NCBI GenBank assembly: GCA_034638255.1
Contig: JAWPGT010000001.1
Coordinates: 248,001-312,000, forward strand
Origin: Coprinus comatus
Lineage: Eukaryota; Basidiomycota; Agaricomycetes; Agaricales; Agaricaceae
Length of the DNA: 64,000 nt
Direction: 5' to 3'
The notes beneath the pieces were generated by a model. That model had not been told where the DNA came from and searched no databases. It worked only from the letters and a program-made list of their open reading frames with translations. The position numbers were made by a program, and so were the translations under genes. Of the stretch, positions 31,594 to 44,111 are shown in pieces (position 1 is the stretch's first letter; each line of letters starts with the position of its first letter).

Positions 31594-33338
31594 ATGGGTT
31601 GCATACGTCCAGCAACCCCTGGCTTCCTCGTAACCCTCGTTGCAACCGCTCTGCTTGCAGTCGTCTCATTCTGTGTCCCATACTTCAAGTCTGTCTACTT
31701 CCTCAGAGCAGACATCACCGTTGGTGGCAACAACGGCTCAATAACCTTTGGGACCTTGGGATACTGTATCGAACTACCAAACGGCACAACTTGCTCTTCA
31801 CCCTCGATTGGCTATCAACTAGGTACAATCTCTCATCCCTATCTGGTTGTTAAGCTTACATCTTGCAGACATCAACGGTTTAGTTGGTAATAGGTTCAGC
31901 GTCGAGATCCCTCAAGTGGCTGTCAAATGGCTTACATATGCCCTCTTTCTTCACGTAGTTGCCCTCATCCTTGCCGCCGGGTCCGCAGTCTTTGGCCTCC
32001 TCGCCCATGTTCGTGAAATATCCATGGCATGCTGCAGTACATGCATCTCCGGTTTTGCCGCTGGCGTTGCACTTCTCGCCTTCATATTCGACATTGCATT
32101 GTTTTTCCTTGCCAAGGCTAGAATCAATGCTGTTGGGCGTGCCACAATTGGCAATGCCATTTGGTTAACGCTGGCCGCATGGATACTTTTGTTCTTCAGT
32201 GGCTGTTTCTACACTTTAGGTCGTTGCTGCATCTCAAAGAGAGGTCCCAAGAATAAATGGAATAGAGACGGAGACCGTGAAGGTGGTAGGCAAGATGATG
32301 GATATGCTGAACGCATGCGGTTAGACGCAATCAAAGCCGAGGAAGACCGTAAAGCGCTGCAAAAGTCAAGCAGCAAAAGTGGCCTTCCGGCGTTCTATGA
32401 AACTCAACCACTCAATGGTCACATCGAAGGGGATTCTGTGTACACCGACAAAACATACAAAGAAAATGATTCCACCTCCCATGGTAGTGGTTATGCGCCT
32501 GCACCTGCTGGTTCTCGGGCAGTAGATGAATATTACACTCCAAGCCCACAAAACACCTCACCCACAATGTATCCACCGCGACCACCCACTCATCCCGAGA
32601 GGCAAAACAGCACGACTTATACCCCTTCTTCCTATAACCAGAACATCTCGGTAGCTGCACCACAGAGGCAGGGTAGTGGATTTGCCCCTACGCATAACAA
32701 CGCATCAAACTTTTTGAATACCCAACCAACTCCACCTCCAACAACCCAATACCTGTACGATGATCCATATTTAAACGCAGGACATGGTCACACGGGGGGA
32801 TCATCATGTATGTTTCTTCTTACTTTCTTTACAATAACGTGCTTATATCCACTTACCAGATTACAGCGCGACCTCCCATAATCAACAACCATCCTCCAAT
32901 TCACAATACGGCTACGTTACGGAACCACAGCCACAGTACTCACAGCCATCGTTTAGTGCAGACGCCTACAATATGACCAGCTCCTTCGCAAGTCCGCCGA
33001 TGCCTTTGGCAACAACCACTCCCTCGTCGAATCCCTACTTATATAACACACAATCACCTCCTGTACACAACTATGCTCCAGAACGCGCCTATACACTGGG
33101 CGGCGACGGTTATGGTACCAACGCTGTTCCACCTCTTCCTGAAAATTACGATCACGGTTACGGAGCGAGCTCCACCAACTACCCTGGACCCACCAACACA
33201 GGATACGCAGCTGCACCACTCAGTCCTGTTAAAGGTCCTCACCAACCACCTTCACATTCACATTCCGGTTCGTCAGATGCACCCCCAGGGTATGAACTTG
33301 GGGTATCTGGTATGAATGGACAATGGGGCAAGCCCTAA
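31594..33338 (+). CDS. RIM9: PalI/Rim9-family pH-response membrane protein
   Basis: PalI/Rim9 proteins are tetraspan membrane proteins that assist the pH sensor PalH/Rim21 in the ambient-pH signalling (Rim/Pal) pathway. Three exons: 31594-31822, 31869-32807 and 32860-33338. The start MGCIRPATPGFLVTLVATAL is the typical family opening with TM1. The extracellular loop has the claudin-like GTLGYCIELPNGTTC. TM2-TM4 lie in ALFLHVVALILAAGSAVFGL, GFAAGVALLAFIFDIALFF and WLTLAAWILLFFSGCFYTLG. The long cytosolic tail is Pro/Gln/Tyr-rich. It ends near DAPPGYELGVSG, where PPGY fits a PPxY motif for WW domains. An ATG at 31552 is in frame but gives a poor N-terminus. Confidence 0.9.
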
Positions 33339-33510
33339 TTAAGAATATGGACTTCGATTTCTGTATACTCTGTATTATTTATTGCGGCCTGATACCATTT
33401 TGTATAGAAATCGTATTGAAACTTGCTATCTTTTCTTTCATTTGATATGGACTTGTGTACATACGCATTCTCTTGTTAATTACTTCCAATTCCATATTTA
33501 AGTTAAATGG

Positions 33511-35631
33511 TTAATTTTGAGGACTTGTCGTTGTCTTGGGCGGTTTCTTGCTCAGGAACATAGAGAGGAAGTCGTGTACGAAGTCCGCAGCTGCAATTCC
33601 CGTAATTTCGGCTAAATATTTCAATTATTAACGATATTCGTCATAGAATAGAATCACTATAAAACTATACCATGATCATAAGCAGGAGCAACTTCAACGA
33701 CGTCAGCGCCACTGCATGTTGACATCAGATAAAGAAGGAAAATGTAATAGTAGAAAACACTGACACAAAATTTAAACCAGCAAGTCCTCGGAGGATACGT
33801 TTCACTTCTCGTGTTGTCCATCCACCAGCTTCAGGTGTTCCAGCTTTTAACATTTGGAGTTAATTTTTTTTTTCATATTCAATTAACGACTTCTCGAGGT
33901 TATGATAATTGGATAAATGGTAACTTACTCGCTGGTGCTAATCCGGGATCTTAATTCATAAAGTCATTAGTATTCAATTAGATGTGTTTGGTATAATCCA
34001 TAGAATTCTTCATCAACATACCTACAACATCAATGTCAAGACTGTAAATAGAAACCGATGTATCATTTTTTTTTGGTATTCCCGAATATTCCCGAGGGTG
34101 ATATAGGGTGTGGCGGTTTTGAGTGACATGAGTAAAAACAGATACGGATATGGTGTTAATGTGCTTGTGTTTCAGTATACATAGTGGAGACAGAAGGTGA
34201 CCAAAAACAGATGAAACTTTTCTCATATTACATACCTAAGATATACTGGGCTATCACCAACGCGGTTCCTGATACGTTGAATGATAGTGGATATGCCAAT
34301 GTCGTCAATGTCATCAGTAGTAATGATTTGGAAACCAACAGTATTGTCGTTTTCTAAATCACTCAAACCCTGGGTAGAAAGTTTAATGTTAAATGTTAAA
34401 GTTTTAAACTGTAACTGATAATTGGCATGGAAAGAAAGAGAATGAAAGACTTACTGCGATTTTGCAACGAATTCCAGCATGAACACTATTGTTAGCTATC
34501 AAACCTTCTTCTTTAGCGAGATAGAAGAAAGTTCCATGTGTAACTCGAGATTGTTCCGTTGTTTGACCTGGATATGTTGCCCATGTGTCCTAAAGAGTAC
34601 CAAATTAGTGATCACATAGTTGTATTTGACATGTACCATGAGGGATTTTTTCTTACCAAGTGTGCATCAAAATGTATGACGGCTACTGGTCCATAAACCT
34701 TGTTTAGTGCTCGTAAAATAGGCAATACCTATATAGAAGAAGAATACATGTTAATTATGTGATAGGAAAGCAGTGCTTCCTAGATTGAAACATACCATAG
34801 TATGGTCTCCTCCAAGGCTATAAATCGAGAGACAGTGGTGAATTAGAAAAGATAGATTCAATAAAACAAAAAGAAAACCCTACCTAACAATGCGTGGATG
34901 AAGTAAACCATCCTTCGCAAGTGTATGACTTGTCACGTCACCTGAACTTGAACTTATTGGCCCCTTTTTTATAATTGAAGGGGTTCTTGCTAGCAAAGTG
35001 GAATAAGCGACTTCCATCTGGTCTATAGCAAGCGCATTGTCGAATGGAGTTACAGGGACCTGATTCATGATATTAGATACACTCATTGAATGAGATTTTC
35101 TTTTCTTTTCGACTTTCTGATACATACATCTCCACAATCTATGATCTTGAGCCCCTGGTTATATGGATCCAAACCCCACGACATAGTATACGCTCTCCCA
35201 ACACGTTGTCTCCTACTTCCGGAACGAATAGCATAAGGTCCGAATCGTGCTCTATAAAATTTAACATTCAATACCAATGATAGCTTGGGACGAAGGGAAA
35301 AAAACACAACACACCCAGGACGATAAGTGACTGCAGTATCAAACGGCATACCCAGAATCGCAATGTCAAAGTTCACATCTTCTACCTCAAGACATCTATG
35401 ATAAGGAATATGCGAAAACGATAGAGGTCCAGAAAATGTTTGGTCTATCTGAGAACCATATTTCTCCAACCAAGTTGGTTCTTGTTGTAAAACTTGATCT
35501 ACAAAACCTGGTCCATGAATAAAGGGATTTTGTACAGGTTGATCCAAAGGGAGTTTCAGTTTTTTATCCTCGTGGCCAGAGGTATATCTAGAAAGGCATA
35601 GCAAGATTATGAAGGTAACCCACTGTGGCAT
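33511..35631 (-). CDS. Secreted agmatinase-like ureohydrolase
   Basis: Arginase/agmatinase-family enzymes use a di-manganese centre to release urea from guanidino compounds. The start MPQWVTFIILLCLSRYTSG is a signal peptide, so the protein enters the secretory pathway, as seen in a fungal branch annotated agmatinase. Metal motifs are complete across many small exons: SLGGDHTMVLPI, VIHFDAHLDTW, and SLDIDVVDPGLAPA, plus the downstream GTPEAGGWTTRE. The N-terminal part has ILGMPFDTAVTYRPG and ARFGPYAIR, typical of agmatinases. There are about twelve exons. One intron between PVYLS and LDIDV is about 190 bp, much longer than its neighbours. The C-terminus ends SKKPPKTTTSPQN. Substrate specificity (agmatine versus other guanidines) cannot be read from sequence. 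Confidence 0.88.
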
Positions 35632-35924
35632 TCTTAGGTACTTGGGAGTTTATCTCAACTTTGAGGCACATGGAAAACAAACTTCTTATTAGGCGATAAA
35701 GGAGATCACGCTTAGTGTTTCCCGCGCAAAGAAAATATAGTACATATTGCATGATTCTGATATAATTACAATTAGTCTACATATATGATTACACAAAGGT
35801 ACATTTACTGTCCATTGTGAAGATAGAAATACAATGTTCGGGAGGAAATAATATACACACTGTGAATAATAAAAATGGTATCTATGATGCAATGGATGGT
35901 GTGAATGAGTGAGAGAGGGAAAAA

Positions 35925-38089
35925 TTAATGCTTGAAATTGGAATTCAAAGGGGGTGATGTCTGGAAGAGAAGGCTGGCAAGCGATGTCATTTCCGTCCTA
36001 GTTGCGTGATAAACTCGAATGGTTCGAATATACACGGCTGGATTGCATTGTTGAGTACCTATGACCTGACGAAGATCTACGTTTTGCGTATGTGGGATAC
36101 AGGGTGACGTCGGAAACGCATCATCCTCGATATCCGAAGGTTCTGCCCAGTGAAACCTTTGTCGCCTAAAACTACATTAATAGTTCAGTACAACCACTCT
36201 TATAGATTTAAATACAGAGTGACATACCTCTCGTAGGTCCACAATAAGTCATTCAACTCGGTATCACTAACCACCCTCTTCCCCTTCTCGTCGGTAAATG
36301 ACCTGACGTACTGAACAATTGCAGGTTTGCATCCTAATAAACTATGAATCCACTTGTTCGCATGATATTCGACTTCTACAGGATCAAGAGCAATATAGCG
36401 TGCCGGAGCGATGATGATCCCGGGAGGTTGTGCCAATAGCCCTGGCGACGCGTATGGTACATCCGTGTGCTGCACAGGTTTTTGTGTCGATGCTGCTGTG
36501 GCCAAAATTAAGTCTGTGTATGAGATGCCTAGACGAAAGGCGGCCTTTGCGCTTGGGGATATAGATTGAGGATCAAAACTAGTAGGCTCGGAAAATTCTG
36601 TTCCACTGGAACTCTTCTCTGAACGATCGGTATCACTCCCGAAGGATGCCCTAGAATGCGAAGGGGGTGACTTCGGAGACCGGTCTTGCGAAGACGAGGA
36701 TGAAGCGGTTTTGATTTTATACTCCTGGGTTTGATGTACATTACTACCACCAAAGGTATATCGTAAGAGGTCAGGTACAAACTCGGAAGTGTGTGGGTTT
36801 ATGGAGAGTTGTCGCAAGGTATTCATAAATGTGGTTTCAACCTCTTGTGATATTCGGGAGTGGTGTAACCAGTCTTTGCCGTACATCGTTGACCGAGAAG
36901 TATCTTCTGTTGTATCGCATGATGGACGATTGATTTGGGTATGACTCGTACCAATATTTGATGACCCAGAGGTAGATGTACTATGCATAGAATCCGGGGA
37001 TGTAGGTGGAGTTGTAGCACGACTGGGACTGGAGCCGTAGGGAAATTGTATTTCGTCGTCGATGAGCTCGAGCTCTCCTCCAACCTGAAGGACTCGACGG
37101 ACCTCAGATAGTACAAAAGTCCACTTATCATGTGAAATCGCAAGAGACAGGTTTGCCATCCTTATAAAGTCGAACGTCTTGTCGGAAAAGGGAAGAGGGT
37201 ATTTTGTACTGAATACCAATAAAATCAAGAATTAGATTCAAACACGAGGCAGAAGATTTGGCATGGTTACTTACAAATTTCCCCGAATCAGTTGGACGTT
37301 TGACTTTTGACGTACTTCTGGCACTAAAATATCCACCATATCAAAGCCAATAAACTCCGCACTTGGCCAAACATTGGCAGCATCTAAAAGCCAATGGCCT
37401 TGACCACATCCTAAGTCCAGTATACGGGAAGGAGGACTCTCCATGGATGTGTTGAAGGTTGGGATAGAGGAAGTCAAACGAGATAACAGGCGATATGTAT
37501 ATTTTTCACTGGAATCTGTTTTAATTCATGCTATCTCGAGTATGGACATGATAGGTCCTTACCTTGCCAACAGTATAGGATCATAAGATTGCATATAGAC
37601 GGCGTCTTGTGGATAAGGGTGTAACTTCATGTTTTCTTGCCTATACCAGACCTTCTTTGCCTCATAATCATCCAGGTGTCGACAAGTAACGTCATCGGCT
37701 ACAGCCTTCCGCGAAGAGGCTGACAGGCTTTGCCTATCCATATTGGTGTGAAGTGCTGGCCGGTCCTTCGGGAATTCTACACCAGACGAAGCGATTTTAT
37801 GGAGACATTTTTCCTTGGTTTTGTCTTTGGGTTTATTCTGGACCATGTCGAGAAGTGAATGATTATGAAGAGACATCAGGAAGTGAATCGAGCTTCTCCT
37901 GGACTTTGTGATCTGCCTTGAGAGAGGTCTGTGTTCGTTCTCTTCCGAGATCAACTGCGATATAGGCCTATAGTGGCTGCTGGGGAGGCGAGTTCTTGGG
38001 ATGGGCTGACTTTTAGGGGGAGATTGTGGTAGTGTTTGTGAGGGGAAAAGGTGTTGAGAGAATGGTCGATCCATTTTTTTTGTAGTCAT
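35925..38089 (-). CDS. SAM-dependent methyltransferase domain protein (fungal, unknown substrate)
   Basis: A class I methyltransferase fold: motif I is RILDLGCGQGHWLLDAANVW, followed by EFIGFDMVDI, NVQLIRGNL, then PLPFSDKTFDFIRMANLSLA and VLQVGGELELIDDE. The region before it, YPQDAVYMQSYDPILLA, is the usual lead-in of this fungal group. The N-terminus is about 175 residues, Ser/Pro/basic and probably disordered. A long insert rich in Ser/Thr follows the post-motif strand, then a conserved C-terminal part (GISYTDLILATAASTQKP, YHANKWIHSLLGCK, LNDLLWTYER). The last exon encodes SFRRQRFHWAEPSD and ends LNSNFKH, which I rebuilt from splice signals at about 36180-36232. Four exons. Substrate unknown. 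Confidence 0.82.
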
Positions 38090-38574
38090 TGGGAAGTAGA
38101 CTGGTCTGTCAGCCCTTCTCTATCAAGTGCTACTTTAGTTTTGTCTGGGATGCTGGGGTGAGATGAGAGTAAGAGTAGAGGGAGAACCATTAGAGGACAG
38201 TGGCCGCCAACACCGGGTTGTGTGACTTTCGGCGTTTACATAGATGTGATGCCTAACAACGGATCGTATACATACCCATCCAGCCGATGCACAGCCGAGT
38301 TTGTATTATTAATGGTTGAACGGGTGTTGGGTGGAAATGTTGCATGTTCATGGTGTTCCCAAGCGTTTCCCCATAGGCGAGTATCAATTTAGACAGATTG
38401 CTCAACCCACTATCACCTCCTCAACATTTTACCACGGACTGTTCCATGTATTAGTTATCGTTCAAAGAATTACAAGTCCCGTACTGAGTCTCCCGCACCC
38501 CTCGTTGCTTTGAAACTGGAACTGTAACTATCCATATAATAACAGCATTGGCCAGAGTTCGGCCGTGAAGAGGT
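38090..38574. other. Intergenic region
   Basis: About 485 bp between the methyltransferase start and the SF3B5 stop, same strand. Only short open frames; no motif recognised. Confidence 0.5.
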
Positions 38575-39109
38575 TCAGTCATCATCTTTACGAGGTGGTG
38601 GGCCACAAGGCTGTAGCATCCGCTGCGGAATCCAACGTGAGATTAAGCTATTTTCCGGCCTAGAATGGAACATACCTCCGACATTTCAAATCTCACCCTC
38701 CCAATTGCTTCCCCGTCTGCAATTGCAAGATAAGAAGTCAATGTTGGGTGACCGAGTATAGAGGAGAGTGTATCTCGATGTTGGTGGGTTACCCAGTCAC
38801 TACATCGACGTCGTCAATTTCATATTCAAAGATGCCTCGTTCAAACGCGCACTATTTGGAAATATCCGCATGTCCTATAGATTGTTAAGCAATACAGCCC
38901 TACCGGATAGTAGAAAAAGGAATTTGTACATACCAGTTCCCGTGTAGCGAGCATGAACTAGTAATAATACGTTAGTAACGTCAAAAGAAGGGCGGGTTGG
39001 TGCTTACGATGCTCCAATTGAGTATTTGCGGTATATCTGAGTTCAGAGGACTGTAAGCAAGATATTAGGGACGGGGCTCGGAGAAGCGACCTGTGGAATG
39101 GCGTACCAT
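38575..39109 (-). CDS. SF3B5: Splicing factor 3b subunit 5 (SF3b10/Ysf3)
   Basis: SF3B5 is a small subunit of the SF3b core of U2 snRNP, which recognises the branch site. It is too fragmented to show as an open reading frame. Six exons: 39107-39109, 39008-39050, 38934-38957, 38853-38874, 38676-38799 and 38575-38622. The joined product reads MSSELRYTANTQLEHLHARY, TGTGHADISKYDWVTHQHRD, TLSSILGHPTLTSYLAIADG, EAIGRVRFEMSERMLQPCGP then PPRKDDD. The human family features YTGTGHAD, W-V-QHRD, GH, RVRF and KMLQPCGPP are all present in order, about 87 residues in total. Every exon junction keeps phase and has GT-AG ends. The start codon is a three-base coding exon of its own. It is transcribed divergently from LRP1, with 87 bp between start codons. 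Confidence 0.93.
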
Positions 39110-39196
39110 ACTCAATGATGTTTGGCGTTGATTACTTCAAAACGAGCTCTGACATGTCTCTGCTTATGTAACCACTATATTCTCTCCAGATCCACC
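39110..39196. promoter_or_regulatory. Compact bidirectional promoter, SF3B5 / LRP1
   Basis: Only 87 bp separate the two start codons, which point in opposite directions. Both genes act in nuclear RNA processing. Such a short shared region implies a bidirectional core promoter with overlapping 5' UTRs (inference). No TATA box is visible. Confidence 0.6.
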
Positions 39197-40237
39197 ATGT
39201 CTAGCGACACTGCCAAGGTGAAGGCCAAATTATCCAACTTGAATAATTCTCTCAGAGAACTCGAGGCTCTGCTTGAACCTTTACTGGCACAACCTTTGCC
39301 GGTCACAATCATTGGGCTGGAACCTCTCCAACAAGCTAAGATTCAAACGCTTCTTCCCTACCTCATGAATGATCTCGTGTTTAGTGAGCCATTCAGTGAT
39401 GGCATGTTACTTTTCAAATTAATATTTCTTAGTTTTCCTAAAATCCAAAGGCATTGACCCAAAAACACATCCTGTGGTGCAAGAACTAGTGAGTCTACCC
39501 GTTTGTTCCTATTCTATGCTTGAACCTGCTTTCCAGGAACGCGTGCGCCAGTACTTTGAGAAAATAAACAACGCAGAAAACCCTCCCGCAAGTGCGAACT
39601 TGGACTTCCACCTTTTGCACTGTTTCTCACTGACCAAACACATAACGCAGAGCGTACCGAGCTCGACAAGGAAGCCGCTAATCGTTTCATTAAGCACGCC
39701 ATAGCTCAGGTTCCCAAAAATGCAACATCTCAACAAGATAATCCCGTCAAGACTACTATTGTTCCTGCAAAGGTTACAACGAAAATGATTGCCAGAGCGC
39801 AATACGAACAGGCTCTACAAAAGCAACCCCAAAATATTAGCGATGAAGAGGAGACTTTGGAAATCTACCACGGATCTGATTTCTCTTTGTCGAATACGGA
39901 TACCGAGGATGGATTAGGCGATCACATCAGCAGAAGCGACGGAAGCCAACCAGCAACTATCATCTCCCAGAAGCGGCGACGCCCGCCTGTGGATCCCTTT
40001 GCCGGTGTGTAAGCTCTCATGTATGGCAAATCATCCAAATTAACCTCTTCTTAGGTTATGGAGAAGATAACTCAAATACATCCACCCCCAAAACGAAGAA
40101 GACGTGTTATATAGGTCTGTGGTTTTTCATCATCATCTAACAACTGTCTAACTGTTTGAATATGACTCCTTCAAATAGATACTAAAGTTACGAACAAAGA
40201 GCAGAAAAAGAAGAGATCGAAGAAAGCATCACAATAA
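39197..40237 (+). CDS. LRP1: Exosome cofactor LRP1/RRP47 (C1D family)
   Basis: Rrp47/C1D binds Rrp6 and structured RNA and helps the nuclear exosome trim snRNAs, snoRNAs and 5.8S rRNA. Six exons: 39197-39383, 39433-39488, 39537-39591, 39651-40004, 40055-40114 and 40179-40237. All junctions keep phase. The Sas10/C1D domain reads LNNSLRELEALLEPLL, LMNDLVFIFLKSKGIDPKTHP, VVQELERVRQYFEKINNAEN and RTELDKEAANRFIKHAIAQ. The C-terminal half is acidic, then basic (SQKRRRPPVDPFAGYG), and ends in the lysine-rich KEQKKKRSKKASQ, a likely RNA-binding and nuclear tail. The start at 39197 is preferred; an upstream ATG at 39122 lies in the shared promoter. It is convergent with the halogenase, 67 bp between stops. 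Confidence 0.92.
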
Positions 40238-40304
40238 GTCGGATTGAGAACGGATATCGACTATATACCTGCCCCATAACGGTCCTCTCTCCTCAGACTT
40301 ATAG

Positions 40305-42561
<2,257 letters not shown>

Positions 42562-44111
42562 ATCTATTGAACGTTGAATTTCGAGATATCAAGGCAAGAT
42601 TCAATGTATCGAGAGGCAATAAATCGAGAAAACGGCTTCGCCACGGAGCATATATATACCCTTTGGCAGCTTGACCCCAGAGACTGGAACCCTAATGCAT
42701 TTGCAAACAAGTTTCAAGATTTAGATGGGGAAAGCTCAATAACCTATCTCGCTCCCGGAGTACACTGTGACAAAATTAGTAGTATCAAAGTAGTTGGGCT
42801 TGTGACGGGTGAAATTTGGCCAAGTGAGCTAACGGAGTTATTAGTATGTACAACTCTCTTCTCGAAAATAAACAAAAAAAATATATATATATATATACGC
42901 TTTTGTGGCAGTTTTCGTCTCCGTTTATTGTTCTTCGTTCCATAGCATGATGATGATTCCATCCGCATGGATCGAAGTTATTTCTGGTTTAGTGTTGGGT
43001 CGTAGTTGTTTATAGTGGCAACACTATTCACAAGAAGCAAAACTAGCACATCATTGAAATCCATCGACAGCACTATATCAAATAACCAAGTCTTAAAGTC
43101 ACTCACAAAGAGTCATCATACTTCATACAGGCTTGCTCGGCTTGTCAGTTGATTCTTCCCAATGAGATTTATGAACTCCCCGTTAGCTAGTTTCCAGGCT
43201 GATGGATTAAAAAAAAGTTTCAATCAGCCGCTTTAACAATATTGCATATAAAAAAACTAGACTGCATTCGCGCACATCTCATCTCGTCTCGACATATAAT
43301 AACCTTTGTGCAATTGGTCAAAAGCAAATACTCCATGGAGGTCAACCCGACCACGGAGAGATAAATCAGAGAGTTCAATATAATTATTGTTATCTGTCAA
43401 TAAAGTTTTCATCATATCATGTAAAGTGCATATAGGAGCATCCACACACATTATAATGTTCCTGACTGATACCCCAATTTGGCGCCATAGGATAGAATGC
43501 CATGACGTCTCCATGAATTGCTATGTAAAGTATATATACACTATATGCGTCCTTGCTTACCTAGTACAATTCGGGAGCGAACGCCAACGAAACACGGAGA
43601 TGTTATTAATGTCGTAGTCCCTGGAGATAAAGATAAGTGTGCTGGAAGACTGAAAACTCCGTCAGTGGGGCCCGGGCCATTACAGTGACTGTGAGACCCG
43701 AACTGAGCGCTGAGGCCTGAGGGGTCCAAAACTGGACTAGAAGTTCTGGATATTTTAATTGAGAACTTATTTAAGGTCCCGAGACTCCTTCAACAATTTG
43801 TTTTCTATCATTTTCGGATCGTAGAATGAACGCCACCTTGTCAATATGTCAGAGTTCTTTGATATATTGTCTGTACCTTGTTTCAAATTTTTTTTAAAAT
43901 AACAACAGCGGCTTTTTACCTCTAAAAGTGGCGTAGTGCGTAAACCGCATTTTACACGACTTTTAATTCAAGCCTTCGTATAAGACATCCGTAAAAACTA
44001 AAGAGCAAATTAACACTACTAATTGTGATAGAAAAGTACAACATTGACATAAAGTCAAATGAAACAAAAATAGATATCGTACAACATGGAAAACAAATCT
44101 TACATTATTTC
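42562..44111. other. Long AT-rich gap; possible gene remnant
   Basis: About 1.55 kb between the halogenase start and the F-box gene stop. A plus-strand frame at about 42574-42850 overlaps the halogenase promoter and is not clearly a gene. A run of AT dinucleotides lies at about 42878-42898. A minus-strand open frame at 43257-43514 looks protein-like and is listed separately. From 43740 to 44110 the sequence is very AT-rich with nothing recognised. Confidence 0.5.
43257..43514 (-). pseudogene. Possible remnant or small unknown ORF (85 codons)
   Basis: This open frame from an ATG at 43514 includes RNIIMCVDAPICTLHDMMKT and LSDLSLRGRVDLHGVFAF, which reads like real protein. An upstream frame (LDPSGLSAQFGSHSHCNG onward, about 43555-43729) could join it through an intron with acceptor ggtatcag, but that upstream part has no ATG before its first stop codon. 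It may be a degraded gene, an unrecognised small gene or chance. I do not recognise a family. Confidence 0.25.

Noticed and set aside
42574..42850. Plus-strand open frame upstream of the halogenase
   Set aside because: It overlaps the halogenase promoter and start, has no ATG at its left end and ends in an AT-repeat run. I see no domain.
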